The notes under the pieces: model-generated
What the model was told of the DNA's origin: nothing
Seen by the model: the letters and a program-made list of their open reading frames with translations, nothing else
Databases searched by the model: none
DNA from: Streptomyces sp. NBC_01314
Lineage (GTDB): Bacteria; Actinomycetota; Actinomycetes; Streptomycetales; Streptomycetaceae
DNA: 64,000 bases
NCBI RefSeq assembly: GCF_041435215.1
Contig: NZ_CP108394.1
Location: forward strand, 10,416,001 to 10,480,000
Direction of reading: 5' to 3'
Shown: in pieces, positions 56,394 to 64,000 of the stretch
Layout of the letters: every line of letters starts with the position of its first letter
Numbering within the stretch: the stretch's first letter is position 1
Translations under genes and position numbers: made by a program

Positions 56394-56765
56394 TCACCCC
56401 GGCGCTGACTGGCAGAGACGGCTCACCGGGTCAGCACGGTCCCACTGGTCCGCGATCTTCGTGTTCGGGATGTACAGCCCACGGCCCGATGGGTGCGGGA
56501 TCGCGGTCATCACGTCCGCCGTGAAGTCGGCCTGTCCAGGTGCGACCGGGTTGCCGAACCGGACGAGTGCGGCCCGGCGGCGGCCGATGACCTCGATGGT
56601 GAGCTTCGGGAATTCGTCGCCGAGGTCCTCACGGATCGTGTCGCGGACGATCTCCATCAAGGGCAGGGCGCTCTTCTTGCCCGGACCGCAGGGCTCGGCG
56701 TCCGCCTCAGGGGGGACGACACCGAGGCGCCTTGGGTCAAGACCCGACAGCCTGGCGGGCGACAA
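56394..56765 (-). CDS. Hypothetical protein, probably truncated at its N-terminus
   Basis: A 123-residue frame whose only early start is TTG at 56765. The core reads PLMEIVRDTIREDLGDEF, LTIEVIGRRRAALVRFGNP and IPHPSGRGLYIPNTKIADQWDRADP, a compact alpha/beta protein of unknown family. Its first few codons overlap the antisense of an IS5-type transposase relic (56757-56900), so the original 5' end was probably removed by that insertion. Whether it is still expressed is doubtful. Confidence 0.45.
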   Translation of the reverse strand: MSPARLSGLDPRRLGVVPPEADAEPCGPGKKSALPLMEIVRDTIREDLGDEFPKLTIEVIGRRRAALVRFGNPVAPGQADFTADVMTAIPHPSGRGLYIPNTKIADQWDRADPVSRLCQSAPG

Positions 56766-56900
56766 GGCTTACAGCAATGGACTGCCGCGATTACCTGCGG
56801 CAAACGGGGCATCAGCCACACGATCCCGGAGAAGACCGACAGCCAGGCCGCCCCCTGCGAAAGGGCTCGTGCGGCGGACGGCCGCTGCGCTGCGACTGAC
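56757..56900 (+). pseudogene. IS5-family transposase relic
   Basis: Fragments of a DDE transposase occur in shifting frames: GDKAYSNG, then in a second frame RDYLRQTG, then in a third frame RGISHTIPEKTDSQAA, then RKGSCGGRP. These match the order DKAYS, RRRGIRHTIPEKTDQ, RKGSRGGRP of IS5-type transposases. The catalytic Asp and Glu parts beyond this segment are missing. Confidence 0.65.
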
Positions 56901-56994
56901 GGGTATTCCTCGGACCTGATCGCAAGCTGTCACCGCCGAAGGTCTCTGGCCCCTCTATGGCGACACACGCCTCATGACCTGCGCTGTACCAAAG

Positions 56995-57146
56995 TGCCAA
57001 CTATTTCGCTGATTCTACGTCTCCGGCCGCTGAAGCTACTTGGCATCAGTGCAGGTCGTGAACGCGGCCTGGTGCCAACTAGCGAGCCCGGTCACACTGT
57101 GTTGTGACGAGGATTTATAGTTGGCACAAAAGAAGGATAGTTGGCA
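56995..57146. repeat. Four copies of a 9-bp motif (TGCCAACTA / TAGTTGGCA)
   Basis: TGCCAACTA occurs at 56995-57003 and 57073-57081, and its exact reverse complement TAGTTGGCA at 57118-57126 and 57138-57146. The surrounding bases are unusually A+T-rich for this window. The pattern suggests transposon ends or multiple protein-binding sites flanking the IS1182-type relic. Confidence 0.75.
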
Positions 57147-57159
57147 TCAAGCTCACCGC

Positions 57160-57420
57160 CATTTCTCAGAGGTGACGGCGCAAGACGGCTACAAGACCCG
57201 CGCCGGAGTCGAAGGCACCATCTCCCAAGCCATCCAGCGCTGTGGCCTGCGCAGATCCCGCTACCGCGGCCTGACCAAGACGGCCCTGCAACACCAGCTC
57301 ACCGGCGCTGCCATCAACCTCGCCCGCATCGACGCCCACCTCACCGACACACCCCGAGCCCGCACCCGCCACTTCGCAGCACTTCGTCCCGCCGAGCAAC
57401 AACTCGACGGGACGAAGTAG
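57160..57420 (+). pseudogene. C-terminal relic of an IS1182-family transposase
   Basis: The plus strand reads YKTRAGVEGTISQAIQRCGLRR, then YRGLTKTALQHQLTGAAIN and LARIDAHLTDT, the characteristic C-terminal end of IS1182-type transposases. The upstream three quarters of the gene are missing. A TTG at 57121 could start a 99-residue fragment, but it would not be active. Confidence 0.8.
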
Positions 57421-57603
57421 GACCAGCACCCGAATTAACCAACAGCGTCGGAGCAGCGAGCGTCCGCTCCTCGATCCTTCTGCGGCGTCTGCGAACGCCT
57501 CCTCGAGGGCCCACGACGAGAGCCGCCGCGCGGCCACCCGAACGCCAGCTCGTTGGTGCCCTGTCCTACTGCCGTCGAGAGGCGCCGCACTGGGGTCTAT
57601 CAG

Positions 57604-59058
57604 GAATTAGGTGTGATTCGTCTGTTTGGCCTACGAGTTGGTGGGTGGGCTGTTCGGCCTACACTCGTCCGGCGGTAAGGCGGCCGTCGAAGAGGACGTC
57701 GAACTCGTTGAGGGCGGACTTCCAGCGGTTGTTCCAGCGCTGGCGGCCGCGGCCGGTGGGGTCGAGGGCGAGGGTGGCGAGGTAGAGGCGTTTGAGGGCG
57801 GCCTGCTCGTTGGGGAAGTGCCCGCAGGCCTGGGCCGCGCGCCGGTAGCGGGCGTTGAGGGACTCGATGGCGTTGGTGGTGTAGACGACCTGGCGGATGG
57901 CGTCGGGCAGGCCGAGGAAGGGTACGAACTCGCTCCAGGCCCGCTGCCAGGTGCCGGCGATCGAGGGGTAGCGCTTGCCCCACGTGGCGTCGAAGTCCGC
58001 GAGCCGTTGCCGGGCCTCTTCCTCGTTGACGGCGGTGTAGACGGGCTTGAGGTCGCGGGCGACCTCGGCCCAGTCGCGGCGCGATGCGTAGCGCAGGCTG
58101 GCGCGGATGAGGTGGACCACGCAGGTCTGCACGACGGTCTGGGGCCAGACGGTGTTCACCGCGTCGGGCAGGGCGCTCAGCCCGTCGCAGACCAGCATGA
58201 GCACGTCGCGGACGCCTCTGTTCTTGATCTCGGTCAGGACGGTCTGCCAGTACTTGGCGCCCTCGCCGCCGTTGCCGGCCCACAGTCCGAGGATCTCGCG
58301 GTAGCCGTCCGCGGTGACCGCGACGGCCACGTAGACCGGCCGGTTGGCGACGTGACCGTCCCTGATCTTGACGTGCACGGCGTCGATGAAGACGACAGGG
58401 TAGACCGGATCGAGCGGGCGGGTGCGCCATTCCGCCATCGATTCCAGGGCCTTGTCGGTGATCGTGGAGATGGTCTCCTTCGTGGTCGTCATCCCGTACG
58501 TCTGGGCGAGGTGGGAGACGATCTCGCCGGAGGTCAGGCCCTTCGCGGTCAGTGAGAGCACCAGGTCGTCCAGCGCGCCGGTGCGGCGGGCGTGCACGGG
58601 CAGCAGCCGGGGCCGGAAGGTGCCCAGCCTGTCTCTGGGGACCTGCACCGTCACGGCGCCGACCTCCGTCATGACCTTCTTGGCCCGGTAGCCGTTGCGC
58701 ATGTTGCCGCCCGAGCGGGACCCGCGCCCGCCGACCCGGCCGGCCTCGGCGGCGAGGTGCTCGTCCATCTCGGCCTCCAGGGCGGCCTGCATCAGATGCT
58801 GGGCCAGTTCGGGCAGCAGCCCGCCCTCGCCCATCAGCCGCAGCCCTTCGCCGCCATGGACCTTCTCGGCCGCGAGCGCGGCCAGCTCCTCCAGCAATTC
58901 GCTGGACAGACCGTTCTCAGACACCGGCATCGACTTCACGTCGGCACCCTGGACACTGCCGTCGGCCACGGCAAGCGACACGCGGTCTACGGCCTCAATC
59001 AGGTGACCTGTCGTCGCATTCATCAGATGACTCCTTCGGGAAGGATCACACCTAATTC
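57604..59058. mobile_element. IS256-family insertion sequence, about 1455 bp
   Basis: The transposase gene is bounded by inverted repeats GAATTAGGTGTGAT (57604-57617) and ATCACACCTAATTC (59045-59058), perfect for 14 bp and partly beyond. The 8 bases outside the ends (tctatcag left, atgacact right) do not match, so there is no target duplication of the kind expected for IS256 elements. The copy looks complete and may be active. Confidence 0.9.
57659..59023 (-). CDS. IS256-family transposase (mutator type)
   Basis: A 454-residue DDE transposase. The catalytic residues are Asp214 (VFIDAVHVK), Asp280 (LVCDGLSALPDA) and Glu387 (TNAIESLNAR), with the expected helical insertion between the second Asp and Glu, including CVVHLIRASLRYAS. 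The N-terminal part (to about 120) contains EAEMDEHLAAE, typical of the family. The ATG at 59023 lies 22 bases inside the right inverted repeat. No stop or frameshift is seen, so it is likely functional. Confidence 0.95.
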   Translation of the reverse strand: MNATTGHLIEAVDRVSLAVADGSVQGADVKSMPVSENGLSSELLEELAALAAEKVHGGEGLRLMGEGGLLPELAQHLMQAALEAEMDEHLAAEAGRVGGRGSRSGGNMRNGYRAKKVMTEVGAVTVQVPRDRLGTFRPRLLPVHARRTGALDDLVLSLTAKGLTSGEIVSHLAQTYGMTTTKETISTITDKALESMAEWRTRPLDPVYPVVFIDAVHVKIRDGHVANRPVYVAVAVTADGYREILGLWAGNGGEGAKYWQTVLTEIKNRGVRDVLMLVCDGLSALPDAVNTVWPQTVVQTCVVHLIRASLRYASRRDWAEVARDLKPVYTAVNEEEARQRLADFDATWGKRYPSIAGTWQRAWSEFVPFLGLPDAIRQVVYTTNAIESLNARYRRAAQACGHFPNEQAALKRLYLATLALDPTGRGRQRWNNRWKSALNEFDVLFDGRLTAGRV

Positions 59059-59376
59059 ATGACACTCCCCCGCACTGGTGGTGAAGCAACCTGAACCAAG
59101 ATGTCGGACTCTGTGCCGCGGAATGATCGGCCGGTGTCTGATCCAGGGTGCTCCGGGTGCTGGCACTGAGCATGCCCTGTGTTTCTGGGGGGAGGGGCTG
59201 TGACGGGCGGGAGAGGATGCTGTCCCGGATCCGGGCCTGACTCCTGACACAGGACAGCGTTCAGCGACCGTGACCGCTTGATGCGCGTCCTCGGTAAGGC
59301 CCGTGCGGTCGTGCCTCTCGTAGCCTTGGTGTGACCAGGCCGGTGGTGGGAGTAGCGCTGCCGAGGCCGCAGCCCG
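59059..59376. other. 318-base spacer between IS256 element and PucR gene
   Basis: No gene is evident. Minus-strand readings include Arg-rich pieces without a recognisable family. It likely contains the end of the PucR transcript and remnants of the sequence into which the IS inserted. Confidence 0.4.
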
Positions 59377-61002
59377 TCAGTGGGCTCGCAGCACATCGAG
59401 TGCCGTGAGCGCCGCGTGGAGTTCGGTGCGCTGTTCGCCGGATTCCAGGTCGCGGTCGAGGAGACGCTCGATGGTGCGCAGGCGTTGGTACATGGTTTCG
59501 CGGGAGAGGCTGCCCCGGCGTGCGGCGGTGGTTTTGTTGCCGGCCGCTTCGAGGTAGTGGCGCAGGGTCGTCAGCAGGTCGGTGCCGTGCTGGGTGTCGT
59601 GATCGATGAGCCGCCCGAGCTGCTGCTCGGCGTACTCCTGGATGCGGGTGTCGTCGCGGAGGGCGTACAGCAGGCGGTGCAGGCCGATGTCGGACAGCTC
59701 GTGGAAGGACCGGTCCGGGGGGAGGGGCTGGCCGGGTGGGGTGGCCTCGGCGACGCGGGCCGCCTCGCGGAACGAGCGTGGGGCGTCGGCGAGGTCCGCG
59801 ATCTCCGAGCCGACGCTCACCACTGCCTGCGGGGCCAGGCCCAGTGCGGTGCTGCACAGCCGTTCGACGATGAGGCGCCAGGGCTGGGAGGGACGCAGAG
59901 CCAGCAGGATGCCGAGGCGGTCGGGGGCCAGCTCGCCGACGAGGGCCGAGATGCCTGCCGTCCGCAGCTCCTGGCACAGACGGGTCTCGGGCTCGGTTCC
60001 CCCTCCGCCCGTGCGGAGTTCCACCAGGATCGCGACGAACCGGCTTCGATCCGTCGGCAGGCCCAGCGCGGCGCAGCGGGCGCGGGCGTCCTCGGCGGAG
60101 CGGTGGCGCTGGTCCACCAGGTCGCGCAGGGCGTTGCGGTGCGCGGTGCGTTCCCAGGGCGTGGAGTGGATGAGGCGGGCGACGGTCAGTGCCATCGCGG
60201 TCCTCTCCAGCACGGTGATGTCCTCCGGCCCGAAGGCGGGGCCGTCGGCGCGTGCCGGGAGCATGACCACGCGGCCCCAGCGCTCGCCCTGGTACTCGAC
60301 GGGTGCGGTGAGCCAGCCCGCCGGGCCGCGGGTCGCCGTGTGATCGTCGGCCCCGGTGGCTCTGGAGCGCTGTTCCCAGCCGGTGAGCGCCTCCTCCACC
60401 GTGCCCCCGGACGGTTCGCAGATCAGTGCCTGGTGCACCAGGTTCTCCAGGACGACCGTGCGGCCGCACATCTCCGCCGCCGCACGCACCACGTCCTCCG
60501 GGCCGGCACCGCGCAGGGTCAGGGCGGTGAACGCCTCGTGGATGCGCTGGGTGCGGCGCATCGCGTCCGCCTGGTTGCCGAGCAGGAGGGCGTGCACGAC
60601 CTGGGTGACCTCCAGGAAGTTGACGTCCTTGGCGAGCGTGACGAGGGGAAGGCCACGCAGGTGGCAGGCGTCGACGAGTGCGTCCGGCGGGCGGTGATAG
60701 CGACGTACGAGTTCGATGACCAGCGCCGCGGCCCCGACGTCGGCGAGTTCGTCGACGTACCGGCGCACGCCGGCCACGTCGTCCGGGAGCGGCATTCCGG
60801 TGGTCAGGACGAGTTCGCCGCCCTTGAGGAAGGACGCGGGATCGGTCAGTTCGGTGATGTGGACCCACCCGACCGGCCGGTCCAGGTGGGGCACACCGGT
60901 GACGACCCGGGGTTGTCCGGCGGCCAGGACGGGAAGGGCCAGGACGTCGGCGACGGTGACTGTGCGGGTGGGCCCATGGCCGGCCGGGTGGTTGTCGCTC
61001 AC
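59377..61002 (-). CDS. PucR-family transcriptional regulator
   Basis: A 541-residue regulator. An N-terminal PucR/purine-catabolism domain (about 15-130, TVADVLALPVLAAGQ, WVHITELTDPASFLKGGELVLTTG) is followed by a GAF-like middle region and a C-terminal PucR-type helix-turn-helix (TLRHYLEAAGNKTTAARRGSLSRETMYQRLRTIERLL). Such proteins activate adjacent nitrogen-compound catabolic genes in response to substrate. GTG 61002 follows GGAG; the open frame upstream is non-coding. It is divergent from a class III aminotransferase, its probable target. Confidence 0.9.
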   Translation of the reverse strand: MSDNHPAGHGPTRTVTVADVLALPVLAAGQPRVVTGVPHLDRPVGWVHITELTDPASFLKGGELVLTTGMPLPDDVAGVRRYVDELADVGAAALVIELVRRYHRPPDALVDACHLRGLPLVTLAKDVNFLEVTQVVHALLLGNQADAMRRTQRIHEAFTALTLRGAGPEDVVRAAAEMCGRTVVLENLVHQALICEPSGGTVEEALTGWEQRSRATGADDHTATRGPAGWLTAPVEYQGERWGRVVMLPARADGPAFGPEDITVLERTAMALTVARLIHSTPWERTAHRNALRDLVDQRHRSAEDARARCAALGLPTDRSRFVAILVELRTGGGGTEPETRLCQELRTAGISALVGELAPDRLGILLALRPSQPWRLIVERLCSTALGLAPQAVVSVGSEIADLADAPRSFREAARVAEATPPGQPLPPDRSFHELSDIGLHRLLYALRDDTRIQEYAEQQLGRLIDHDTQHGTDLLTTLRHYLEAAGNKTTAARRGSLSRETMYQRLRTIERLLDRDLESGEQRTELHAALTALDVLRAH

Positions 61003-61250
61003 GGTGTCTCCATGGGGTCCCTTGCTCGGGCACGGGCCAGCGCCCGGGAGTGCCCGGCCACTGTGACAAGCGTCGCTGACCTGCGCAAGAGCGGTCCGTG
61101 AGCGATCGGCACCCGGCATGCCCCCGATGAGGCTGACACAACGTCCGGATGTCGCGGCCCGGCCGGACAGATCGTAGGTTGGCGCACCCCTGGTCCGCGG
61201 AGATGCTCGGGATACCGCAGCAGACCGAACACCGAGGCCGGGAGACGAAC
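61003..61250. promoter_or_regulatory. Divergent promoter region, pucR and aminotransferase
   Basis: This 248-base spacer holds both promoters. GGGCAC (61028-61033) and GTGCCC (61050-61055) form an inverted repeat with a nested GGGC/GCCC, close to the pucR start and a candidate operator for self-control. Confidence 0.4.
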
Positions 61251-62519
61251 ATGACCGCACTGTCGCCACACCTTCGCCAGGCCACGCCCGTGGTGGCGGT
61301 CCGGGGCGAGGGCGTCCACCTCTACGGTGAGGACGGCCGCCGCTATCTCGACTTCACCGCCGGTATCGGCGTCACCAGCACCGGGCACTGCCATCCGAAG
61401 GTCGTGGCGGCGGCGCAGGAGCAGGTGGGCACGCTGGTGCACGGCCAGTACACGACCGTCATGCACCGGCCGCTGCGGCAACTCGTCGAGAAGCTGGGCG
61501 AAGTGCTGCCGGCCGGGCTGGACAGTCTGTTCTTCACCAACTCCGGCAGCGAGGCCGTCGAGTCCGCCCTGCGGTTGGCCCGTCAGGCCACCGGCCGTCC
61601 CAACGTCATCGTCTGCCACGGCGGCTTCCACGGCCGTACGGTGGCCGCCGCCTCCATGACCACCTCCGGCACCCGCTTCCGGTCCGGCTTCTCCCCGCTG
61701 ATGAGCGGCGTGGTCGTCACCCCGTTCCCGTCGGCCTACCGCTACGGCTGGGACGAGGAGACCGCGACCCGCTTCGCCCTGCGGGAGCTGGACTACACCC
61801 TCCAGACGATCTCCTCGCCCGCCGACACGGCCGCGATCATCGTCGAGCCGGTGCTCGGCGAGGGCGGCTACGTGCCCGCCACCCGCGCGTTCATGGAGGG
61901 TCTGCGGGAGCGGGCCGACCGGCACGGCTTCCTGCTCATCCTCGACGAGGTGCAGACGGGCGTCGGCCGCACCGGCCGTTTCTGGGGCCACGACCACTTC
62001 GGCGTCACCCCGGACATCCTCGTCACCGCCAAGGGCCTGGCCAGCGGCTTCCCGCTGTCCGGCATCGCCGCCTCCGAGGAGCTGATGGCCAAGGCGTGGC
62101 CGGGCTCGCAGGGCGGCACCTACGGCGCCAACGCCGTGGCCTGCGCGGCGGCCGTCGCCACCCTCGACGTCGTACGCGACGAGAGGCTCGTGGAGAACGC
62201 CGACGCGATGGGTAAGCGGCTGCGTCACGGCCTGGAGGCGGTGGCCGACCGCACGCCGGGCATCGGCGACGTCCGCGGCCTGGGCCTGATGCTGGCCACC
62301 GAGTTCGTCACCGAGGACGGCAGCCCCGACCCCGAGACCGCCGCCCGCGTGCAGCGCGCCGCGATCGACGAGGGCCTGCTCCTGCTGCTGTGCGGCGCCT
62401 GGAACCAGGTTGTACGGATGATCCCGGCACTCGTCATCGACGAGACGGCGGTGGACGAGGGCCTCCAGGCATGGGCGACCGCGGTCGAGGCCGGTACCTC
62501 AGGAGCATCGCCGCGATGA
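61251..62519 (+). CDS. Class III (4-aminobutyrate-type) aminotransferase
   Basis: A 422-residue PLP enzyme. It has TNSGSEAVESALRLAR near residue 90, the HGGFHGRT segment, EPVLGEGGYV, LILDEVQTGVGRTG and the PLP Lys in TAKGLASGFPLSG. It moves an omega-amino group, as in GABA, beta-alanine or polyamine catabolism. The sequence does not fix the substrate. ATG 61251 follows GGGAGACG; the longer frame adds 34 residues that are not part of the fold. The stop overlaps the FAD oxidase ATG. Confidence 0.93.
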   Translation: MTALSPHLRQATPVVAVRGEGVHLYGEDGRRYLDFTAGIGVTSTGHCHPKVVAAAQEQVGTLVHGQYTTVMHRPLRQLVEKLGEVLPAGLDSLFFTNSGSEAVESALRLARQATGRPNVIVCHGGFHGRTVAAASMTTSGTRFRSGFSPLMSGVVVTPFPSAYRYGWDEETATRFALRELDYTLQTISSPADTAAIIVEPVLGEGGYVPATRAFMEGLRERADRHGFLLILDEVQTGVGRTGRFWGHDHFGVTPDILVTAKGLASGFPLSGIAASEELMAKAWPGSQGGTYGANAVACAAAVATLDVVRDERLVENADAMGKRLRHGLEAVADRTPGIGDVRGLGLMLATEFVTEDGSPDPETAARVQRAAIDEGLLLLLCGAWNQVVRMIPALVIDETAVDEGLQAWATAVEAGTSGASPR

Positions 62520-64000
62520 GCGACAGCGTGGCGCGGCTGACCGCCCGCCTCACCGAGACGGCTCCCGGCCTGCGGGTGGAATCCGGCCCGGGCGCCCTCG
62601 GCCCGTACGCCTACGACGCCTCCAACTACCGTGTCCCCCCGCAGGCTGTGGCCTTCCCCCGCAGCGCCGACGACGTGGTCGCGGTGCTGCGGGCCTGTAA
62701 GGAGACGGGCGTCCCCATCACCGCGCGCGGCGGCGGCACCAGCATGGCCGGCAACGCGGTCGGGCCGGGCGTCGTCGTGGACTTTTCCCGGTACATGAAC
62801 CGGATCCTGGACATCGACCCGGCCGGCGGGACCGCGCGTGTCGAGGCCGGAGTCGTCCTCGACGCGCTGCAGAGCGCGACCGCCCTGCACGGGCTGTCCT
62901 TCGGCCCCGACCCGTCCTCGCACAGCCGCTGCACCATCGGCGGGATGGTCGGCAACGACGCGTGCGGCAACCGGTCCGTGCGGCACGGGCGGACCAGCAG
63001 CCACATCGAGGCGCTGGAGATCGTGACGGCCGACGGTGTGCGGGCCGTCGCCGACCGTACCGGCCTGCACCCGATCGACCCACGCGACACCGACCACGTC
63101 ACCCGCCTCGAAGCGGACGTACGACGCCTGATCGGCGACAACCTGGGGCCGATCAGGACCGAGCTGGGCCAGATCCCTCGTCAGGTCTCCGGCTACCAGC
63201 TGCACCACCTGCTGCCCGAGCGCGGCTTCGACATGGCCCGCGCGTTGGTTGGCACCGAGGGCTCCTGTGCGGTCGTCACCGCCGCGACGGTCCGCCTGGT
63301 GGCGACCGCACAGGCTTCGGCGCTGCTGACCCTCGGCTACGACGACGTCGTCGACGCGGCCGAGGATGTGCCGGAGATCCTGCGGTGGAATCCGACCGCC
63401 GTCGAGGGCATGGACGAGGCGATCGTCGCCACCATGCGCGCCCGCCGCGGCCCCGACTCCGTCACGGGACTGCCCGAGGGGCGCGCCTGGCTGTACGTCG
63501 AGCTCGACGGCGACGACGAGGCCACGGTCAATACGCGCGCGGCCGAGCTCCTCGACGTGCTCAAGGCACAGGGCCGGATGACCGGCGGGCGGGTCGTGCA
63601 GAGCGCGTCCCAGCGCCGCTCCCTGTGGCGGGTCCGCGAGGACGGGGCGGGCTTGGCCGCCCGCCTCGTCGACGGCGGAGAGTCGTGGCCGGGCTGGGAG
63701 GACTCGGCCGTCGCACCGGAGAACCTCGCCGGCTACCTGCGGGACTTCCGCGAACTCCTGGCCGACCACGGGCTCACCGGCGTGATGTACGGGCACTTCG
63801 GCGCGGGGTGCGTCCACGTGCGCATCGACTTCGACCTCGCCACGGACGAGGGCCGCGCCGCCGCCCGCCGCTTCCTGCACGAGGCGGCCGCCCTGGTCGT
63901 CGCCCATGGCGGAACGCTGTCGGGCGAGCACGGGGACGGGCGGGCGCGCGGCGAGTTGCTGGAGGTCATGTACAGCCATCGGATGATCCAAGCGTTTGCC
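62516..64000 (+). CDS. FAD-linked oxidase (D-lactate/glycolate dehydrogenase type), 3' end outside window
   Basis: At least 495 residues of a vanillyl-alcohol-oxidase-type flavoprotein are visible, running off the window. PCMH-type FAD-binding motifs are TARGGGTSMAGNAVG and GPDPSSHSRCTIGGMVGNDACG, followed by the C-terminal cap with GVMYGHFGAGCVHVRI and SGEHGDGRARGELL. Known relatives oxidise D-lactate, glycolate or D-2-hydroxyglutarate; long forms continue into a C-terminal Fe-S domain that cannot be seen here. ATGA overlap couples it to the aminotransferase, so both likely serve one catabolic pathway under PucR control. Confidence 0.92.
   Translation, partial: MSDSVARLTARLTETAPGLRVESGPGALGPYAYDASNYRVPPQAVAFPRSADDVVAVLRACKETGVPITARGGGTSMAGNAVGPGVVVDFSRYMNRILDIDPAGGTARVEAGVVLDALQSATALHGLSFGPDPSSHSRCTIGGMVGNDACGNRSVRHGRTSSHIEALEIVTADGVRAVADRTGLHPIDPRDTDHVTRLEADVRRLIGDNLGPIRTELGQIPRQVSGYQLHHLLPERGFDMARALVGTEGSCAVVTAATVRLVATAQASALLTLGYDDVVDAAEDVPEILRWNPTAVEGMDEAIVATMRARRGPDSVTGLPEGRAWLYVELDGDDEATVNTRAAELLDVLKAQGRMTGGRVVQSASQRRSLWRVREDGAGLAARLVDGGESWPGWEDSAVAPENLAGYLRDFRELLADHGLTGVMYGHFGAGCVHVRIDFDLATDEGRAAARRFLHEAAALVVAHGGTLSGEHGDGRARGELLEVMYSHRMIQAFA

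Noticed and set aside
61003..61250. tRNA or other structured RNA in the pucR spacer
   Set aside because: The inverted repeats do not fold into a cloverleaf, and no T-loop consensus (GGTTCGAATC-like) is present.

Overview
The window is high-GC DNA with strong third-position G/C bias, GTG starts, purine-rich GGAGG ribosome sites and many 1-4 bp gene overlaps. The gene families point to a streptomycete or close relative. No database search was possible. All calls come from reading translated sequence and motifs.

Layout. (1) 1-2105: edge of the region, with an acidic partial gene, an XRE/ImmA-type regulator and a truncated aminoglycoside-phosphotransferase relic. (2) 2105-10596, minus strand: a central-carbon operon of AMP-forming acyl-CoA synthetase, pyruvate-dehydrogenase-type E1alpha, E1beta and E2, a stand-alone acyl carrier protein, then pyruvate phosphate dikinase. 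(3) 10717-28368: a set of genes whose families are familiar from the mycobacterial DosR (dormancy/hypoxia) regulon. It holds a Zn alcohol dehydrogenase, an APH+P-loop kinase (Rv2004c-like), universal stress proteins, an Rv1733c-like membrane protein, nicotinate phosphoribosyltransferase, a DUF1876 protein, Hsp20, CBS-BON proteins, a DUF1918-HTH-flavin-binding protein, an Acg-type nitroreductase, a cyclic-nucleotide-binding-domain protein and a GH65 phosphorylase. Several intergenic regions carry GGGAC-N4-G(G/T)CCC-like palindromes resembling DosR/OsdR boxes. No DevR/DevS (OsdR/OsdK) pair lies in the window.

(4) 28549-37089: a complete nine-gene V/A-type ATPase operon (peripheral-stalk H/G-like, C, I, K, F, E, A, B, D) inside this dormancy-like island. 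Its subunit I has an unusual long Pro/Ala-rich insertion. (5) 37186-53879: ion and redox functions. These are a fifth universal stress protein, a two-TM potassium-channel-like protein, two P-type ATPases (one Ca2+/PMR-like, one Na,K-ATPase-like), two TrkA proteins, a CBS protein, a two-subunit NAD-linked formate dehydrogenase, a NarK nitrate/nitrite transporter and a flavodoxin. Together regions 2-5 look like a programme for energy, redox and ion balance under low oxygen or dormancy.

(6) 53899-59058: a decayed, insertion-riddled stretch. It has broken copies of island-type genes (CBS-BON, GH65, GAPDH) around an intact beta-phosphoglucomutase-like gene, two orphan hypotheticals, IS5- and IS1182-type transposase relics, odd short repeats and one intact IS256-family element. 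(7) 59377-64000: an ordinary catabolic locus with a PucR-type regulator, a divergent class III aminotransferase and an FAD-linked oxidase that runs off the window.
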